This document shows positions 27,201 to 35,666 of a stretch of 64,000 nt of DNA, one piece after another. The stretch lies in the NCBI GenBank assembly GCA_029817715.1, contig JARUPY010000099.1, forward strand, positions 124,001 to 188,000, given 5' to 3'. Position 1 is the stretch's first letter. Each line of letters begins with the position of its first letter. The stretch is from Melastoma dodecandrum (lineage: Eukaryota; Streptophyta; Magnoliopsida; Myrtales; Melastomataceae). The position numbers were made by a program, and so were the translations under genes. The notes under the pieces were generated by a model, which was given only the letters and a program-made list of their open reading frames with translations, did not search any database and had not been told where the DNA came from.

Positions 27201-27799
27201 TCGTCGATGAGCCGGTTGTCGACCTACTGAGGCATCTGAAGAAGCTGCTCGATGTTTCAGCTACAAGAGCAAGGATGCCAACTGGGCAGAACCCCTTGCA
27301 ACAGCTGGTTCTAATCATCGCTGATGGCCGGTTCCACGAGAAGGTAAACTTCCATAAAGATAAATAACGTCGTGCATTTCCTCATTGAAAGCAATGCTAA
27401 CTTCTGCCAGTATTGACAATATTGTGGCCTGTCCTGAATTTCTCAACAGGAGAAACTAAGGCGACGTGTCCGGGACTTCCTGAACAGCAAGCGCATGGTC
27501 GCGTTCCTCCTCCTGGATAACCCCGAAAACTCCATTACGAATCTGCAGGATGCCAACTTCAAGAACGGAAAGTTTGAATTCACAAAGTATATGGATTCGT
27601 TCCCATTCCCTTACTACATCTTGTTACAGAAGAACGAAGACCTTCCTAGGACTCTTGCCGATCTGTTGAGACAGGTAAGTTCTTTGCATCTTCACCGTTC
27701 GTGGTTAACCACATTCTCGAAATCTCTGCTCAAAGCAATAGACCGACTCGCTTTTCTCTTACGCAGTGGTTCGAGCTGATGCAGCAGTCCAGGGACTAA
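208..27799 (+). CDS. MDN1: Midasin, giant AAA+ ATPase of 60S ribosome biogenesis (5'-partial, 67 exons)
   Basis: Midasin (Rea1 in yeast) is a dynein-like AAA+ motor that strips assembly factors from pre-60S particles in the nucleolus and nucleoplasm. The window opens inside an intron, so the N-terminus and most of AAA1 are missing. I traced the exons by GT-AG borders and frame; large ones are 2457-4244, 10341-11230, 11314-12810 and 24933-26690, and the last is 27767-27799, ending in TAA. The 67 exons sum to 14,885 nt, which fits one uninterrupted frame of about 4,960 residues; full-length plant midasin is about 5,400. Walker A motifs are seen for AAA2 (GETGTGKT), AAA3 (GPTSSGKT), AAA4 (GETGGGKT), AAA5 (GSPGVGKT) and a degenerate AAA6. 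An acidic tract and a MIDAS domain (DDSRSMS) follow. The first exon (PGTLWRRV) is the end of AAA1. Exons and family are clear; individual small-exon borders are hand-made. Confidence 0.95.
579..870 (-). mobile_element. LINE 3' fragment A in an MDN1 intron
   Basis: On the minus strand an open stretch contains INHIRGEESQIVDRMANM (about 793-740). This matches the end of the plant LINE RNase H domain (H-[IV]-x-R-x-x-N/S-x-V-x-D-x-[LM]-A). It ends in the tail TCTAATGCACC...TTTGTACCC followed by an A-rich stretch (580-590). The same TCTAATGC...TACC(A)n ending is found in the other fragments in this gene. It is antisense to MDN1 and 5'-truncated; its upstream limit is uncertain. Confidence 0.65.
1007..1260 (-). 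mobile_element. LINE 3' fragment B in the same MDN1 intron
   Basis: A minus-strand open frame (1252-1058) contains ISHIARGQNRVADRLAKEA, a clear LINE RNase H C-terminus. It ends DFILDLLHEDIPC...SVT and stop. A short 3' UTR (GTAACCTAAAACCCC) and ACTACC plus eight A follow. The sequence is 5'-truncated and antisense to MDN1. Two fragments of the same family thus occupy this 950-bp intron (503-1452), which otherwise holds nothing recognisable. Confidence 0.78.
1979..2155 (+). other. MDN1: MDN1 AAA2 Walker A exon
   Basis: This exon encodes the nucleotide-binding P-loop GETGTGKTTL of the second AAA+ module. It is followed by an exon (2253-2378) with the NLSQQSDVADLLGG motif. The matching Walker B, WILLDEVNLAP, lies near 2750 in the large exon 2457-4244. 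Both motifs are canonical, so this site should bind and hydrolyse ATP. Confidence 0.85.
2457..4244 (+). other. MDN1: MDN1 large exon: AAA2 end and AAA3 core
   Basis: One uninterrupted 1,788-nt exon carries the AAA2 Walker B (LLDEVNLAP) and sensor region, then the AAA3 Walker A (GPTSSGKTSL, near 3470) and Walker B (VVLDELNLAP, near 3665). Sensor-type motifs (FRIFACMNPATDAGKRE and FMLFATQNP) follow each Walker B. Its length contrasts with the 60 to 250 nt exons around it. Confidence 0.85.
4805..6121 (+). other. MDN1: MDN1 AAA4 module (exons 4805-5000, 5082-5186, 5268-5573, 5928-6121)
   Basis: Four exons build AAA4. The P-loop is GETGGGKTTV near 4890, Walker B is FLVDEISLADDSVLER near 5495, and the sensor stretch is FILATMNPGGDFGKKE near 5990. 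The intron 5574-5927 contains a LINE-type 3' tail in antisense orientation directly upstream of the acceptor. Confidence 0.82.
5853..5915 (-). mobile_element. LINE/SINE 3' tail in an MDN1 intron
   Basis: Read on the minus strand it begins GTAACCTAAGACCCCAAACG and ends TTTCACTACC plus an A-rich stretch. This is the same 3' end as the LINE fragments at 1007-1260 and 8836-8947, but without coding sequence. It stops only about 12 bases upstream of the exon starting 5928. Confidence 0.6.
6775..6831 (-). mobile_element. LINE/SINE 3' tail in an MDN1 intron
   Basis: On the minus strand it reads ATAACATAAACCCC, then TTCTAATGCTACCTTC, then GACTACC and a poly-A. It matches the tail of the family found at 8836-8947 almost base for base over about 55 bp. 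It lies in the 793-bp intron 6254-7046, which otherwise shows AT-rich sequence and a few short GTTGTAGGAGTGA repeats (6290-6385). Confidence 0.62.
8836..8947 (+). mobile_element. LINE 3' end in an MDN1 intron, sense orientation
   Basis: The stretch translates DFILDTLHGDIPCARTSVT and stop (8836-8895). This is the same C-terminus as the LINE copy at 1007-1260 (DFILDLLHEDIPC...SVT). It continues with GTAACCTAAACCCC, TTCTAATGCTACCTTCC and TTACC, then a run of 12 A. This is the only copy found in the same orientation as MDN1. The 5' end may extend further left. Confidence 0.75.
9055..9948 (+). other. MDN1: MDN1 AAA5 module (exons 9055-9155, 9231-9320, 9622-9687, 9784-9948)
   Basis: The P-loop GSPGVGKTSL lies at about 9070, Walker B WVLLDELNLAPQSVLE spans 9640-9687, and the sensor stretch FRVFACQNPSSQGGGRK is near 9865. 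All key residues are canonical. Introns here are short and have clear acceptors. Confidence 0.82.
10341..12810 (+). other. MDN1: MDN1 AAA6 module with degenerate ATPase motifs, and start of linker
   Basis: Two exons (10341-11230 and 11314-12810) encode AAA6 and the following linker. The P-loop reads GLSSSCKTSL, with Cys (TGC at 10667-10669) where Gly is expected before the Lys. The Walker B position reads IVLENANLCNP instead of a hydrophobic run followed by DE. The sensor stretch FRIFLTVNPSYGEVSRAMRN is preserved. The sixth site therefore looks structural rather than catalytic. The exon continues into the long helical linker without known catalytic motifs. Confidence 0.8.
15206..15570. mobile_element. 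Short inverted-repeat (MITE-like) element in an MDN1 intron
   Basis: The left end AATTGGAGGTTTGTATG and the right end, read on the minus strand, AATGGGAGGTTTGTACG are inverted copies. Further in, AGTTTGCAAAACTCC and TGTCGCGG are mirrored by AGTTTGCAAGATTTGG and TGTCACGG. The GC-rich middle holds several copies of a GTCGCGGT / ACCGCGAC motif, unlike the surrounding AT-rich intron (14955-15719). There are no coding features. Confidence 0.55.
18767..18853 (+). other. MDN1: Possible extra MDN1 micro-exon
   Basis: Between the exons ending 18595 and starting 19102 there is an acceptor (TTATTAG) followed by an open stretch beginning SMERDDKAKKVADN. A donor at 18854 gives 87 nt and one at 18830 gives 63 nt. 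Both are multiples of three, so inclusion or skipping keeps the MDN1 frame. The flanking exons also join in frame without it, so I cannot decide whether it is used. Confidence 0.5.
21051..21475 (+). repeat. Tandem duplication of about 212 bp at an MDN1 exon-intron border
   Basis: Copy 1 (21051-21262) begins with the last bases of the exon 20903-21059 and its splice donor (GAGTTAAGTGTAAGT). Copy 2 (21263-21475) repeats the same stretch, including the donor, and runs up to the next acceptor. The copies match at most positions, with scattered substitutions. Confidence 0.85.
23560..23655 (-). mobile_element. Short LINE/SINE tail insertion with 16-bp target-site duplication
   Basis: A 64-bp insert (23576-23639) is flanked by identical copies of TTCTTGATTTTCCTTT at 23560-23575 and 23640-23655. 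On the minus strand the insert runs GTGTAACATAAACGC to CTAGCTACCAAGAAA. It is a diverged version of the family tail seen elsewhere in MDN1. The long duplication and A-rich 3' end are the marks of target-primed reverse transcription. Confidence 0.72.
24636..26690 (+). other. MDN1: MDN1 acidic D/E-rich region (exons 24636-24842 and 24933-26690)
   Basis: These two exons encode a low-complexity tract dominated by Asp, Glu, Ser, Asn and Gln. It includes runs such as DDDDNDDDSEDEQ. In midasins this flexible arm tethers the MIDAS domain to the AAA ring. The last part becomes more ordered (RKYELITSRSSQELAEQLR) and leads into the MIDAS domain. Confidence 0.88.
26791..27799 (+). other. MDN1: MDN1 MIDAS domain and stop codon (exons 26791-27072, 27164-27343, 27450-27674, 27767-27799)
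   Basis: The metal-ion-dependent adhesion site domain has the core DDSRSMS (DxSxS) motif and following VWA-like strands (LAVASFG, LVLIIADGRF). In yeast this domain grips assembly factors such as Ytm1 and Rsa4. The protein ends WFELMQQSRD and the TAA stop is 27797-27799. Confidence 0.9.
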
Positions 27800-28716
27800 A
27801 ACATCAAAAATCAAATATCAAACTCACTGTGCTGATATAAATTATCTTGTTAGCGTGGAAAAGGTGTGAAGACTTCATTCTTTTATGTACACAGAAATTA
27901 TAGATTTAGTAGTAGCAGCCAAAACAGGAGGTTTGTACGTTAAGCTTCAGAAATTACATATATATTGTTCTTGCGACGGATTTTGTAAGAGGTTTGTATG
28001 TACTTATCGTTAGTTAGTAAAATACGAAATACGATTTCATTTTCAAGAATTTTCTAAATATCATTCTTTAAATTGTTGTTTGAAACTGAAACTTTTATTT
28101 TATAAATAATCGAGTTTTAAAACGACGACTGAGGCAAATTAAATTGCGATTTTTTGTTATTTGAGAAAATATTGTGCTGAAGTCGTGCAAGCTGGTGGCC
28201 TCTCTATGGTTACACAATTTGTTTTGAAAATGTGAAAGATGATTTTAGTTTTGAAAATTACCTTAATAATTGTCCTTAGTTTTTATAACCTAATTGTAAT
28301 TACGTATAAACCTTTGAGTCCTATGAAAGTCACGTATTCAAAACACATACTCATGAGAAAAGTCGTGGCTAGATAAATTTTTTCAAAATTAATGTTTTAA
28401 ATTTCGACTATTTTATAAAATGAAAATCGCGGACGATATTTATGGTGTTTTTTAAAAATGAAACCTTTGCAAATTTATTTTGGAAACCATAAAGGTGACC
28501 GGTGTCTTTATATTATGTGTGATCATCTGACATAAAGACTCGCCTCTTAAACCAACTGCTTGCTACAATTTGTAAAGAATGCTTACAATGAGAATAGAGA
28601 AAACGGTAGGTGCAGACAAGAGCCCCATGTTCCCGCATGCACACGATCACGGCTCCCCTCGGGAAACGGATATGGATAACACGTCACTCAAATCTCTCTA
28701 ACTAACTATCAACCGC
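27800..28716. other. MDN1 3' UTR and spacer
   Basis: AT-rich sequence follows the MDN1 stop. I see no coding potential, RNA gene or clear repeat. The MDN1 poly-A site should lie in the first few hundred bases, and the right end merges into the promoter of the carrier gene. Confidence 0.6.
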
Positions 28717-28722
28717 CACGTG
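28717..28722. promoter_or_regulatory. G-box CACGTG upstream of the carrier gene
   Basis: A perfect palindromic CACGTG core sits inside CCGCCACGTGTCC, 72 bp upstream of the carrier TATA box. G-boxes bind plant bZIP and bHLH factors (ABA, light). Motif and position are seen; use is inferred. Confidence 0.5.
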
Positions 28723-28788
28723 TCCATTATTCCTCCCAAACAATTTGGTTGGTTCCACCTCCTCCTCCGGTCACCCGGTTGTCCCCCT

Positions 28789-28797
28789 CTATAAAAC
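28789..28797 (+). promoter_or_regulatory. TATA box of the mitochondrial carrier gene
   Basis: CTATAAAAC is followed by a CT-rich stretch typical of plant transcription starts. The leader to the ATG at 29325 would be about 500 nt, contains upstream ATGs and probably includes an intron. Confidence 0.6.
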
Positions 28798-29324
28798 CAT
28801 TCCTTCCCTCTCTTCTTCCTCTTCTTCCGCTTCTCTTCCAGACAGATTTATGTTGCAGTGTGTCCGTACACAGTTTGCTCGCGATCGGCGATCTCTGAGT
28901 AACCCCAGAACTCTCCTCAGGAGGAGATTTCGCCGCCTCCGCTGACGACGACGATCGGGAGAATGATCGGTTCGTCCCTTGTGGTTCAGTTCCGTACGGT
29001 CACGGTGTTAGGGTAGATTTTATTTATGGAAATGTCACGAGGAGTCGCGATCATTCGAGTGCAATCCAAGACCTGGTTCCACAAGCGGAAAAAATCGTCG
29101 GTCTGCTGATTCGGTGCTGATCGATCTGGTCTCGTCCTTGGGGGTGGAATTTGTGCCTCCGCAGTTGAGGCGGTGAACTTTGTTGTTAGGTTTTCTATTT
29201 GGTGGTTTTAACTGGTGAGAAGTGTGGTTTGTATATGTAGGAGTGTGGAAGGAGGGATTGGGGGATTGATGAATGGTTGAGTAGAAGCGGAGGTTCTTTT
29301 CTGGGAATATAGAAAGTGGATAAG

Positions 29325-30386
29325 ATGAATCTGAGCACAGCCGAGGAAGAATCCGAGCAGGAGATACGCCTTCCAGCGGATGTCGATTGGCAGATGCTCG
29401 ACAAGTCTAAGTTTTTCTTCCTTGGTGCTGCACTCTTTTCGGGTGTCTCAGCGATGCTTTACCCGATCGTGTTGTTAAAGACTAGGCAGCAAGTGGCCTC
29501 TCAGTCCCAAGTCTCTTGTATTAAGGTCGGGTACACGATCGTGAGGCATGAGGGGCTTAAGGCGTTGTATAGGGGGTTTGGGACTTCGCTCATGGGCACG
29601 ATCCCCGCGAGAGCGTTGTACATGGGTGCACTTGAGGTTACCAAGAGTAACGTGGGGACTGCCACGATCAGCCTGGGGCTTCCTGAGGCTACTGCTTCCA
29701 CAATTGCTAATGCGGCTGCAGGGTTGAGTGCTGCGATGGCAGCACAGCTCGTTTGGACTCCAGTGGATGTAGTGAGCCAGAGACTAATGGTGCAGGGCGG
29801 CGGAGCTGCTGGCCGAGGTGCTCGCTTGGGTGTTCCTGACGCATCGAATTGTAAATATATAAATGGAGTCGATGCATTCAGGAAGATACTCAGAACTGAT
29901 GGTTTAAGGGGTTTGTACAGAGGTTTCGGCATATCGATCTTGACGTATGCACCATCGAACGCTGTGTGGTGGGCTTCTTATTCGGTCACACAACGGCTAG
30001 TTTGGGGTGGATTAGGCAGTTACAAGTTCAAGAATTATGATGGGAGTGGGGACATTGCGAATGGCGTAATCAAGCCGGATGGGAAAACCGTAATGTTGGT
30101 TCAGGGAGTAAGCGCGGCCATGGCAGGAGGAGTATCGGCCTTGATCACGACGCCTCTCGACACAATTAAGACACGTCTGCAGGTTCTGGATGGAGAGGAA
30201 AACAGGAGGCGAGGACCCACAATAGGGCAGACGATAAGGAACCTTGTCAGGGAAGGGGGCTGGACGGCATGCTACCGAGGGTTGGGTCCTCGATGGGTGT
30301 CCATGTCGATGTCAGCGACGACTATGATCACCACGTATGAATTCCTCAAGAGACTCTCCACAAAGAATCCAGATGTTCTACCCTGA
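29325..30386 (+). CDS. Mitochondrial substrate carrier, SLC25A44-like, 353 aa
   Basis: Mitochondrial carriers exchange small solutes across the inner membrane; the substrate of this plant subgroup is not evident. The protein shows three tandem carrier repeats. Their signature loops are YPIVLLKTR (repeat 1, with hydrophobic residues in place of the acidic one), TPVDVVSQR (repeat 2) and TPLDTIKTR (repeat 3). Each repeat ends in a LYRGFG or CYRGLG box. The N-terminal NLSTAEEESEQEI stretch followed by DWQMLDKSKFFFLGAALF resembles a plant subgroup I recall around Arabidopsis At1g72820 and At5g26200. The coding region is one exon. I chose the ATG at 29325; a reading three codons longer would start with GTG. 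SLC25A44 in animals carries branched-chain amino acids, but that cannot be assumed here. Confidence 0.9.
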   Translation: MNLSTAEEESEQEIRLPADVDWQMLDKSKFFFLGAALFSGVSAMLYPIVLLKTRQQVASQSQVSCIKVGYTIVRHEGLKALYRGFGTSLMGTIPARALYMGALEVTKSNVGTATISLGLPEATASTIANAAAGLSAAMAAQLVWTPVDVVSQRLMVQGGGAAGRGARLGVPDASNCKYINGVDAFRKILRTDGLRGLYRGFGISILTYAPSNAVWWASYSVTQRLVWGGLGSYKFKNYDGSGDIANGVIKPDGKTVMLVQGVSAAMAGGVSALITTPLDTIKTRLQVLDGEENRRRGPTIGQTIRNLVREGGWTACYRGLGPRWVSMSMSATTMITTYEFLKRLSTKNPDVLP

Positions 30387-31392
30387 CACAATACACTGAT
30401 GGTAAAAGAGAATAAAAACCAGTGAGAGAAGTCCTCTCTTTCCTTTTCTATTTCCTTTTGCTTTGTCATTAGTGTTGATCGCCTGCTTTTAGTATCCATG
30501 TTCAATTTCTCTCTCTTGCAGACACACTGCCTTATGATCAAATATAATCCGATAATTATCAGGTTGGCTGCATTGCATTAAACCTCTTACTGAGACTCCT
30601 TTCTCGCTTTCTTTATGTTCTGGCCTAGTCGACCGTGAGAGAAGAGAACCTCCTCCAAGAAATTATTAAAAATTTGGGAGATATTATGTGATTGAACAAT
30701 GTGGTGGGGGTGGGTGGGAGTTGGCTACTGTTTGGATTTTACTCCATTAGCCGCCCCTAAGTATATCCACTTGTTTGTGTTTGGGACTATAGTTTGTCTT
30801 ACAATGTCAGTCGGTAATGACTAATTATTCCCTCCCTTGTCCGATTTTCTCCTAGGCCGGCCGGCTTGAATGCTTTAAATACCATGCCATTTCTACTGTC
30901 TGGTGTTCGTCCACTGTCCGTCCAATCCAGTGCATAAATTATTCCCTAAAATTGCAGTTGCCCAATTGTGGGACATCATGGAATACGAGTCATTTGTTCT
31001 TGTGTTTTGACATTTGCAAATCCGATGATTTCACTTGGCCCTTCTTCTCTCCATAGCACACAAATGCTTATATACAATCCCAAGGTCTTGAAATCAAATG
31101 TAATTTAGGGTTCAAATAAGTCGCTATTCCCTTCCATGACACGAAAACCTTTATGGAAGCAACAACCTCATGAACCAAAGCTATAACAACAACAGATTTT
31201 CGAGATCTCCCATTGCTTCGAGAAATGTAATGTAAGGAGCACGCAGGCGAAGGCTTTTCTCGCTTCTCCCGCCAAAGATTTGTTACTGCAGCAACTGAGA
31301 CAATAGAACATGGCGTGACCGTGGCTCAATCCAAAGCTGCAACTTCAGTGTCTTCTGCTCCTATGTGTGAAGAAGCCACTGACAGTTTCGTA
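30387..31392. other. Convergent 3' region between the carrier gene and PDAT1
   Basis: The left part is the 3' UTR of the carrier gene and the right part that of PDAT1, which is transcribed toward it. I see no further gene or repeat. Confidence 0.6.
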
Positions 31393-34077
31393 TCACAACT
31401 CCAGTTTGATCTTCTCGGACCACTTGAAAATGTCGGAATACACCTGATCGCCGCCCAGATCATGGCCAGTAGCTCCAGCTGCCACCCGCATTACGTCCTC
31501 CACCAACGCAAAGTTCCCCATGATGTCAACATGCGCGCCGCTCTGAGTCCCTCGTCCCTCTAATAAGTTCGCCGGAGGAGCGTGATCATACTCCCTTATG
31601 TAAGTCCGAATCCCTGAAGGATTGAATCGGGTTTTACCCCTCCAACCCTTTGCACACATGAACCCAGCACTGAGAGTTGGCACAGTTTCATCCCCATCAA
31701 CGGAGTACACGCCATCCATCAAGCAACTATTCTCGTCCTCATCGTTCGCCGAGGTATCAATCTGGAAGGGAATGTAACATTCTGAAGGAGATGCCTGATA
31801 GATATAAGCCCGTTCGGTCTGTATGCCGGATCCATACATTGCGAAGATTTCCATGTCCGGAGCATTCGGCAATCTGCCAGAAACATTCTCACAAGTCAGT
31901 CACTAATCACCTAGAATCATCCGGGTCGAACAAAGTTCAGAATTCTTACTCGGTCTCGAGAGCGTTCGACCAGTACTTATAATGCCCGTATTTAGGGTCG
32001 TCCAAGTTGTCAGCTATGCCATAAGAAAAATGGGCACTTCCACGGGCCATCATCTTCGGTGCGACGAAATTGAGCAGATCTAAAATGGAGTCACCTGTGT
32101 AAACTTTGTAACCTTCAACAGCTTGGACTCCCTCAATCCCCATCTCATGATATTCGGTCCAGACATCTCTACAGGATGCATTTACGTCCCCGTAGCCCTT
32201 AGCAGCGCCCTGATTATCAGTAATCTCCATTCAAACTCTCATCGATTTCATTCTCAGGTCACCATAAAATTAATTTTGATGAATTTTCATGAACTTACCC
32301 TGAAGTCAACCCGCTTGATCTCAGAAGCCGGGGACTCAGCCACATCCCTACCGAAAGAAATGATCCTGCCGTAATGGACTTTCGGTCGACCGACCGATTC
32401 CTTCCTCTCATTGTCATCTATTGGCTGCGACCCGTTCCCAGTATACCTCCTCTTGCTGGGAAGATATCCTTCCTCAGGCGCCCAATCCAGCGATCCCCAA
32501 ATGGTATCCCCACCCTTCGGAATCATCGACATGGTTGAGTCCCACGTGCGTGTCATCTTCATCACATGTTGCAGCATCTGGTGCTGAAAGAAGTCCCTGC
32601 TAAGAATCCCGGGTGCAATTGCCCTGAATCCAATCGAAGTCACTAAACAATGTTTCATAACAATGGCATGTGAAGATGAATTCCAAAGGTAGGAGTGGAG
32701 ATGATGACCTTGCAACAGCTACGTCCTTCGCTTCTGCAGAGAAAAGGCCCGCAACAGCTTTTGGGACTCCCAATAGCGGGCCACCAATATTCATGACTGC
32801 CTTAATGTGCTTTGCGCACCAGTCCGGCCCGCCACCACCACCCATCGGAGCTGGTGCTTCGACCCATTTCATGAAGTGCATGAAGTACAACACACCCATG
32901 GAATGAGGCACAATGACGGCCTTCTCACCATTTGTGGCCACCATCAACTCAATATGGCTCTTCATCCTGCTTAGTGTCTGATCCCGCACCTGTTGAGTGA
33001 AAGAGATCAAACTCTCGTACTTAATGGCATAACAAATGGTTTCAATGATTAAGTTTTTGGTCACCTCTGTGTTCTGGAATGAGAGTCTCCAGTCATATGC
33101 AGCCATGTACATAGTCTTCTCCTCATATCCAATTCGAGCCAAGTTGGCAATCAAAACAGCCCACACGAAATACCCCGGCATGAAGTAATCTGCAGCCACG
33201 AGCCCCGACACCGGTCTAACCCTTATACCAGCCGGGTCCAATCCAGTCTCATTGTCCAATGACATGTGCTCTACCCAGCAAAGGGGTCTGAAAAAGAAGT
33301 GGGACAATTCAAGATTACAAAATTCCCCATTTCTCAACTGCACGAAAGCACTGCAAGTTCGTGCAGCACGAATTGAGTGATCAAATTTTCGCTATTCATC
33401 CAACCAGATAAACTGATATGATCTTGTATCGACTAAACCAACAGATCAAGTAATCAATCTCTCATTGACTGAAAAATCCATGGCTAAACATGTTAACTTC
33501 ATTTAGGCATACCTACCTAAAACAGCTAAAATATCCCAGAGCCATCCCCAAAGGCAAACTCTTTAACATACACATGCAAAAATTACCTCTTATAGACCTC
33601 TCCGAAAGTTCCACCCCACAGCCTCTTCCGGAACAATCCTTCGGCGCAATCATACCCTTCCCACAACTCCAAACCTCCAGTGACGATCCCAGGGACAAAC
33701 ACCACTGGGTGCTTGGCCCTCAGCCCTTCTTTCGCCAATTTAACCCCGGGCGGGTCAGGCAACGGCCCAGTTATCGCCTCGGTCACGTACTGAGGGAAGG
33801 AGGACGGCATCGCATTGTACAGAAAAAGCAGCAGCCACCAGATCACGCACACCAGTCCAATGAACCAACAGCAGTTGTCCAAACAAGACCACCTCGGGGC
33901 CTTCACCTTCTTCTCCTTCTTCCATTTCCCTAGCTGCCGGGACACACTTCCTTCCTTGTCCTTCCCGTTATTCTTATCCTCATCCTCCTCCTCAATTTCA
34001 TCCACCAAACTCTCATCCTTCCTGACCTTCTCCTCCGAATCCGAAAACCCGGGCTTCCTCCTCCGAATCGAGGCCAT
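31393..34077 (-). CDS. PDAT1: Phospholipid:diacylglycerol acyltransferase 1, 686 aa, six exons
   Basis: PDAT moves an acyl chain from the sn-2 position of a phospholipid to diacylglycerol, making triacylglycerol at the ER without acyl-CoA. Exons on the minus strand are 34077-33587, 33287-33065, 32989-32709, 32623-32299, 32209-31950 and 31873-31393. They join in frame to 686 residues (Arabidopsis PDAT1 has 671, also six exons). A basic and acidic cytosolic N-terminus precedes one membrane helix at about residues 69-87. The LCAT-like fold shows the nucleophile elbow PHSMG (Ser268), DGDETVP (likely Asp588) and SGAHVDIM (His641), the expected Ser-Asp-His triad. The start MASIRRRK is chosen because upstream in-frame sequence is not protein-like. 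Introns are short (75-300 bp). I see no disruption. Confidence 0.95.
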
Positions 34078-34160
34078 CTGACTCCGTTGCAGAGAATCCC
34101 AAATCAGACCAACAAAAACCCAGAAAGAATTTCCTCTCCTTCGCCCTTCCCAGCTGAAAC

Positions 34161-34170
34161 TATTTAAATA
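34161..34170 (-). promoter_or_regulatory. Possible TATA box of PDAT1
   Basis: TATTTAAATA lies about 85 bp upstream of the PDAT1 ATG on the minus strand. This would give a leader of roughly 50 nt. The site is plausible, but AT-rich matches are common by chance in this DNA. Confidence 0.3.
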
Positions 34171-34691
34171 ACAATCACAATGACCACAACCACCATCATC
34201 ATCCACAGTTAATACTACCCAAATTCACAGAAAACCAAAGGAAACCCAGGAATCAATGCATATAACTGTGAAACCACCCGTCCAAAAAGACCCCTTTCAC
34301 CCGACTACCTCCTGCCTCTCGTTTGTTTCCACCCACATCCCAAAAGAAATAAAAACAAAACAAAATTTAACGAACCTCAACCGCTATTCTAACTTATAAT
34401 TTCTAAAAATGACGGATTCCATTACACACTTTGGGCATAATCTCATACAAAATTTAAAGTTTATATAAAAAATAATAATTGTGTGCTTATTAATGAAGCC
34501 AGCGACCTTAACTTAATAAGTTGTTCTTGGTCTGGATTCTTCTTCGCCTTCTTAATATTGAAATTATTCTTTTTCTGACCGCTGGTTGATGATGACCAGG
34601 GAGTGGCGGGTAATGAATGGGCCCGGTTGATTGGTTGCTGCGGTTTTATGGAACGCTCATCGCACGCGAGTTTTGTTGCTAAATTACATTA

Positions 34692-34919
34692 ATTCGAAAA
34701 TTATTTCGTCAACTGGGATTGTAATATAGCGAAACTCATTGATAAATATAGTAAAATCGACCTTAGAAAAGCCGACTTCGATCACAACAGAAGTCGGTAT
34801 TCGTAAGGCCGATTTCATCGATTTTATATGAATGGTATCAGCCTTTCTAAAGTTCATTTTGCTATATTAGTAAAACAATTTCAAAAATTGCGACTTTATT
34901 TGACAAAATAATTTTCGAA
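34692..34919. mobile_element. Short inverted-repeat (MITE-like) element
   Basis: The left end TTCGAAAATTATTTCGTCAA is mirrored at the right end by TTCGAAAATTATTTTGTCAA (minus strand). Further in, CTTAGAAAAGCCGAC is mirrored by CTTTAGAAAGGCTGAT. The centre has several GAAGTCGG / CCGACTTC motifs that can pair. At about 228 bp with no coding capacity it resembles a non-autonomous foldback or MITE-type element. Confidence 0.6.
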
Positions 34920-35423
34920 GTAAACATTATTTAGGAACAAAACTCCACGAACAAGGCCAAGGCTGCCTCATCGGGATTCTTACTTTCTTGTCGGCCCATT
35001 CCCGACGTTCCAAGGTAAGCCCATAATTGGTCGAAACCATTCCCTCCATTTTTCTCAAGTCTTAAATTTAAGGGTGAACAAAAAGTTCAAATTTCTAAAT
35101 ACCGATCCGATTTTTCGTCTTTTCGGTATTTAGAATTAGGTGTTTAGTGTTTGGTATTTGGTTCATTTTTATATTTCGATTGAAATTGGGTTTTGGTTCG
35201 GTTTTTGGTATTTCTATAAAAAAAATTCGGTTTGCCAAATTACCGAAATATTATTGGGTAAGGACTTTTGGTTGGGCTTCGCTATTTCAAATTACCAAAT
35301 TACCAGCCCGGTCCACCTGCCTAGGGCTCATCTTCTCCTCTCCTCTCCTCCTCCTCAATCCTCATCCCGACGGCACACTCATCCCGACGGATCTTGTTCT
35401 GACAAAGTTGTCTTGCTGGGTGA
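34920..35423. other. Spacer with TTCGGTATTT-rich repeat sequence
   Basis: The part at 35100-35300 repeats variants of TTCGGTATTT, TTGGTATTTGG and AAATTACCGAAA. This is a composition seen in dispersed plant repeats. Similar wording (TTTCGGTATTTAATTTGG) returns at 36126-36145, so the eS6 fragment is bracketed by it. No gene is visible. Confidence 0.4.
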
Positions 35424-35666
35424 GCAGGCAAGAAGGTGAGCAAGGATCCCAAAATCCAGAGGTTGGTCACTCCTCTGACCCTGCAGAGGAAGAGATCTAG
35501 AATTGTTGAGAAGAAGAAGAAGATCGCCAAGGCCAAGTCTGAGGCTACCGAGTATCAGATGCTCCTTGCCACCCGATTGAAGGAGCAGAGGGAGCGCCGC
35601 AGTGAGAGCTTGGCAAAGAAGAGGTCCCGCCTCTCCGCCGCCTCCAAGCCATCTGTGGCTGCATAA
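35424..35666 (+). pseudogene. Ribosomal protein eS6 (RPS6) C-terminal fragment, 80 codons
   Basis: The frame reads from [18 protein letters not shown] to a TAA stop. It matches the last third of eS6, a 40S protein of about 249 residues. It keeps the C-terminal helix ([17 protein letters not shown]) and the phosphorylation tail [16 protein letters not shown]. Upstream sequence shows no eS6 homology, so about 170 residues and the start codon are missing. Downstream DNA looks like an eS6 3' UTR. The homology starts after a CAG, so this could be a copied last exon or a 5'-truncated retrocopy. The 80 codons are undamaged, suggesting a recent copy. Translation is doubtful. Confidence 0.85.
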
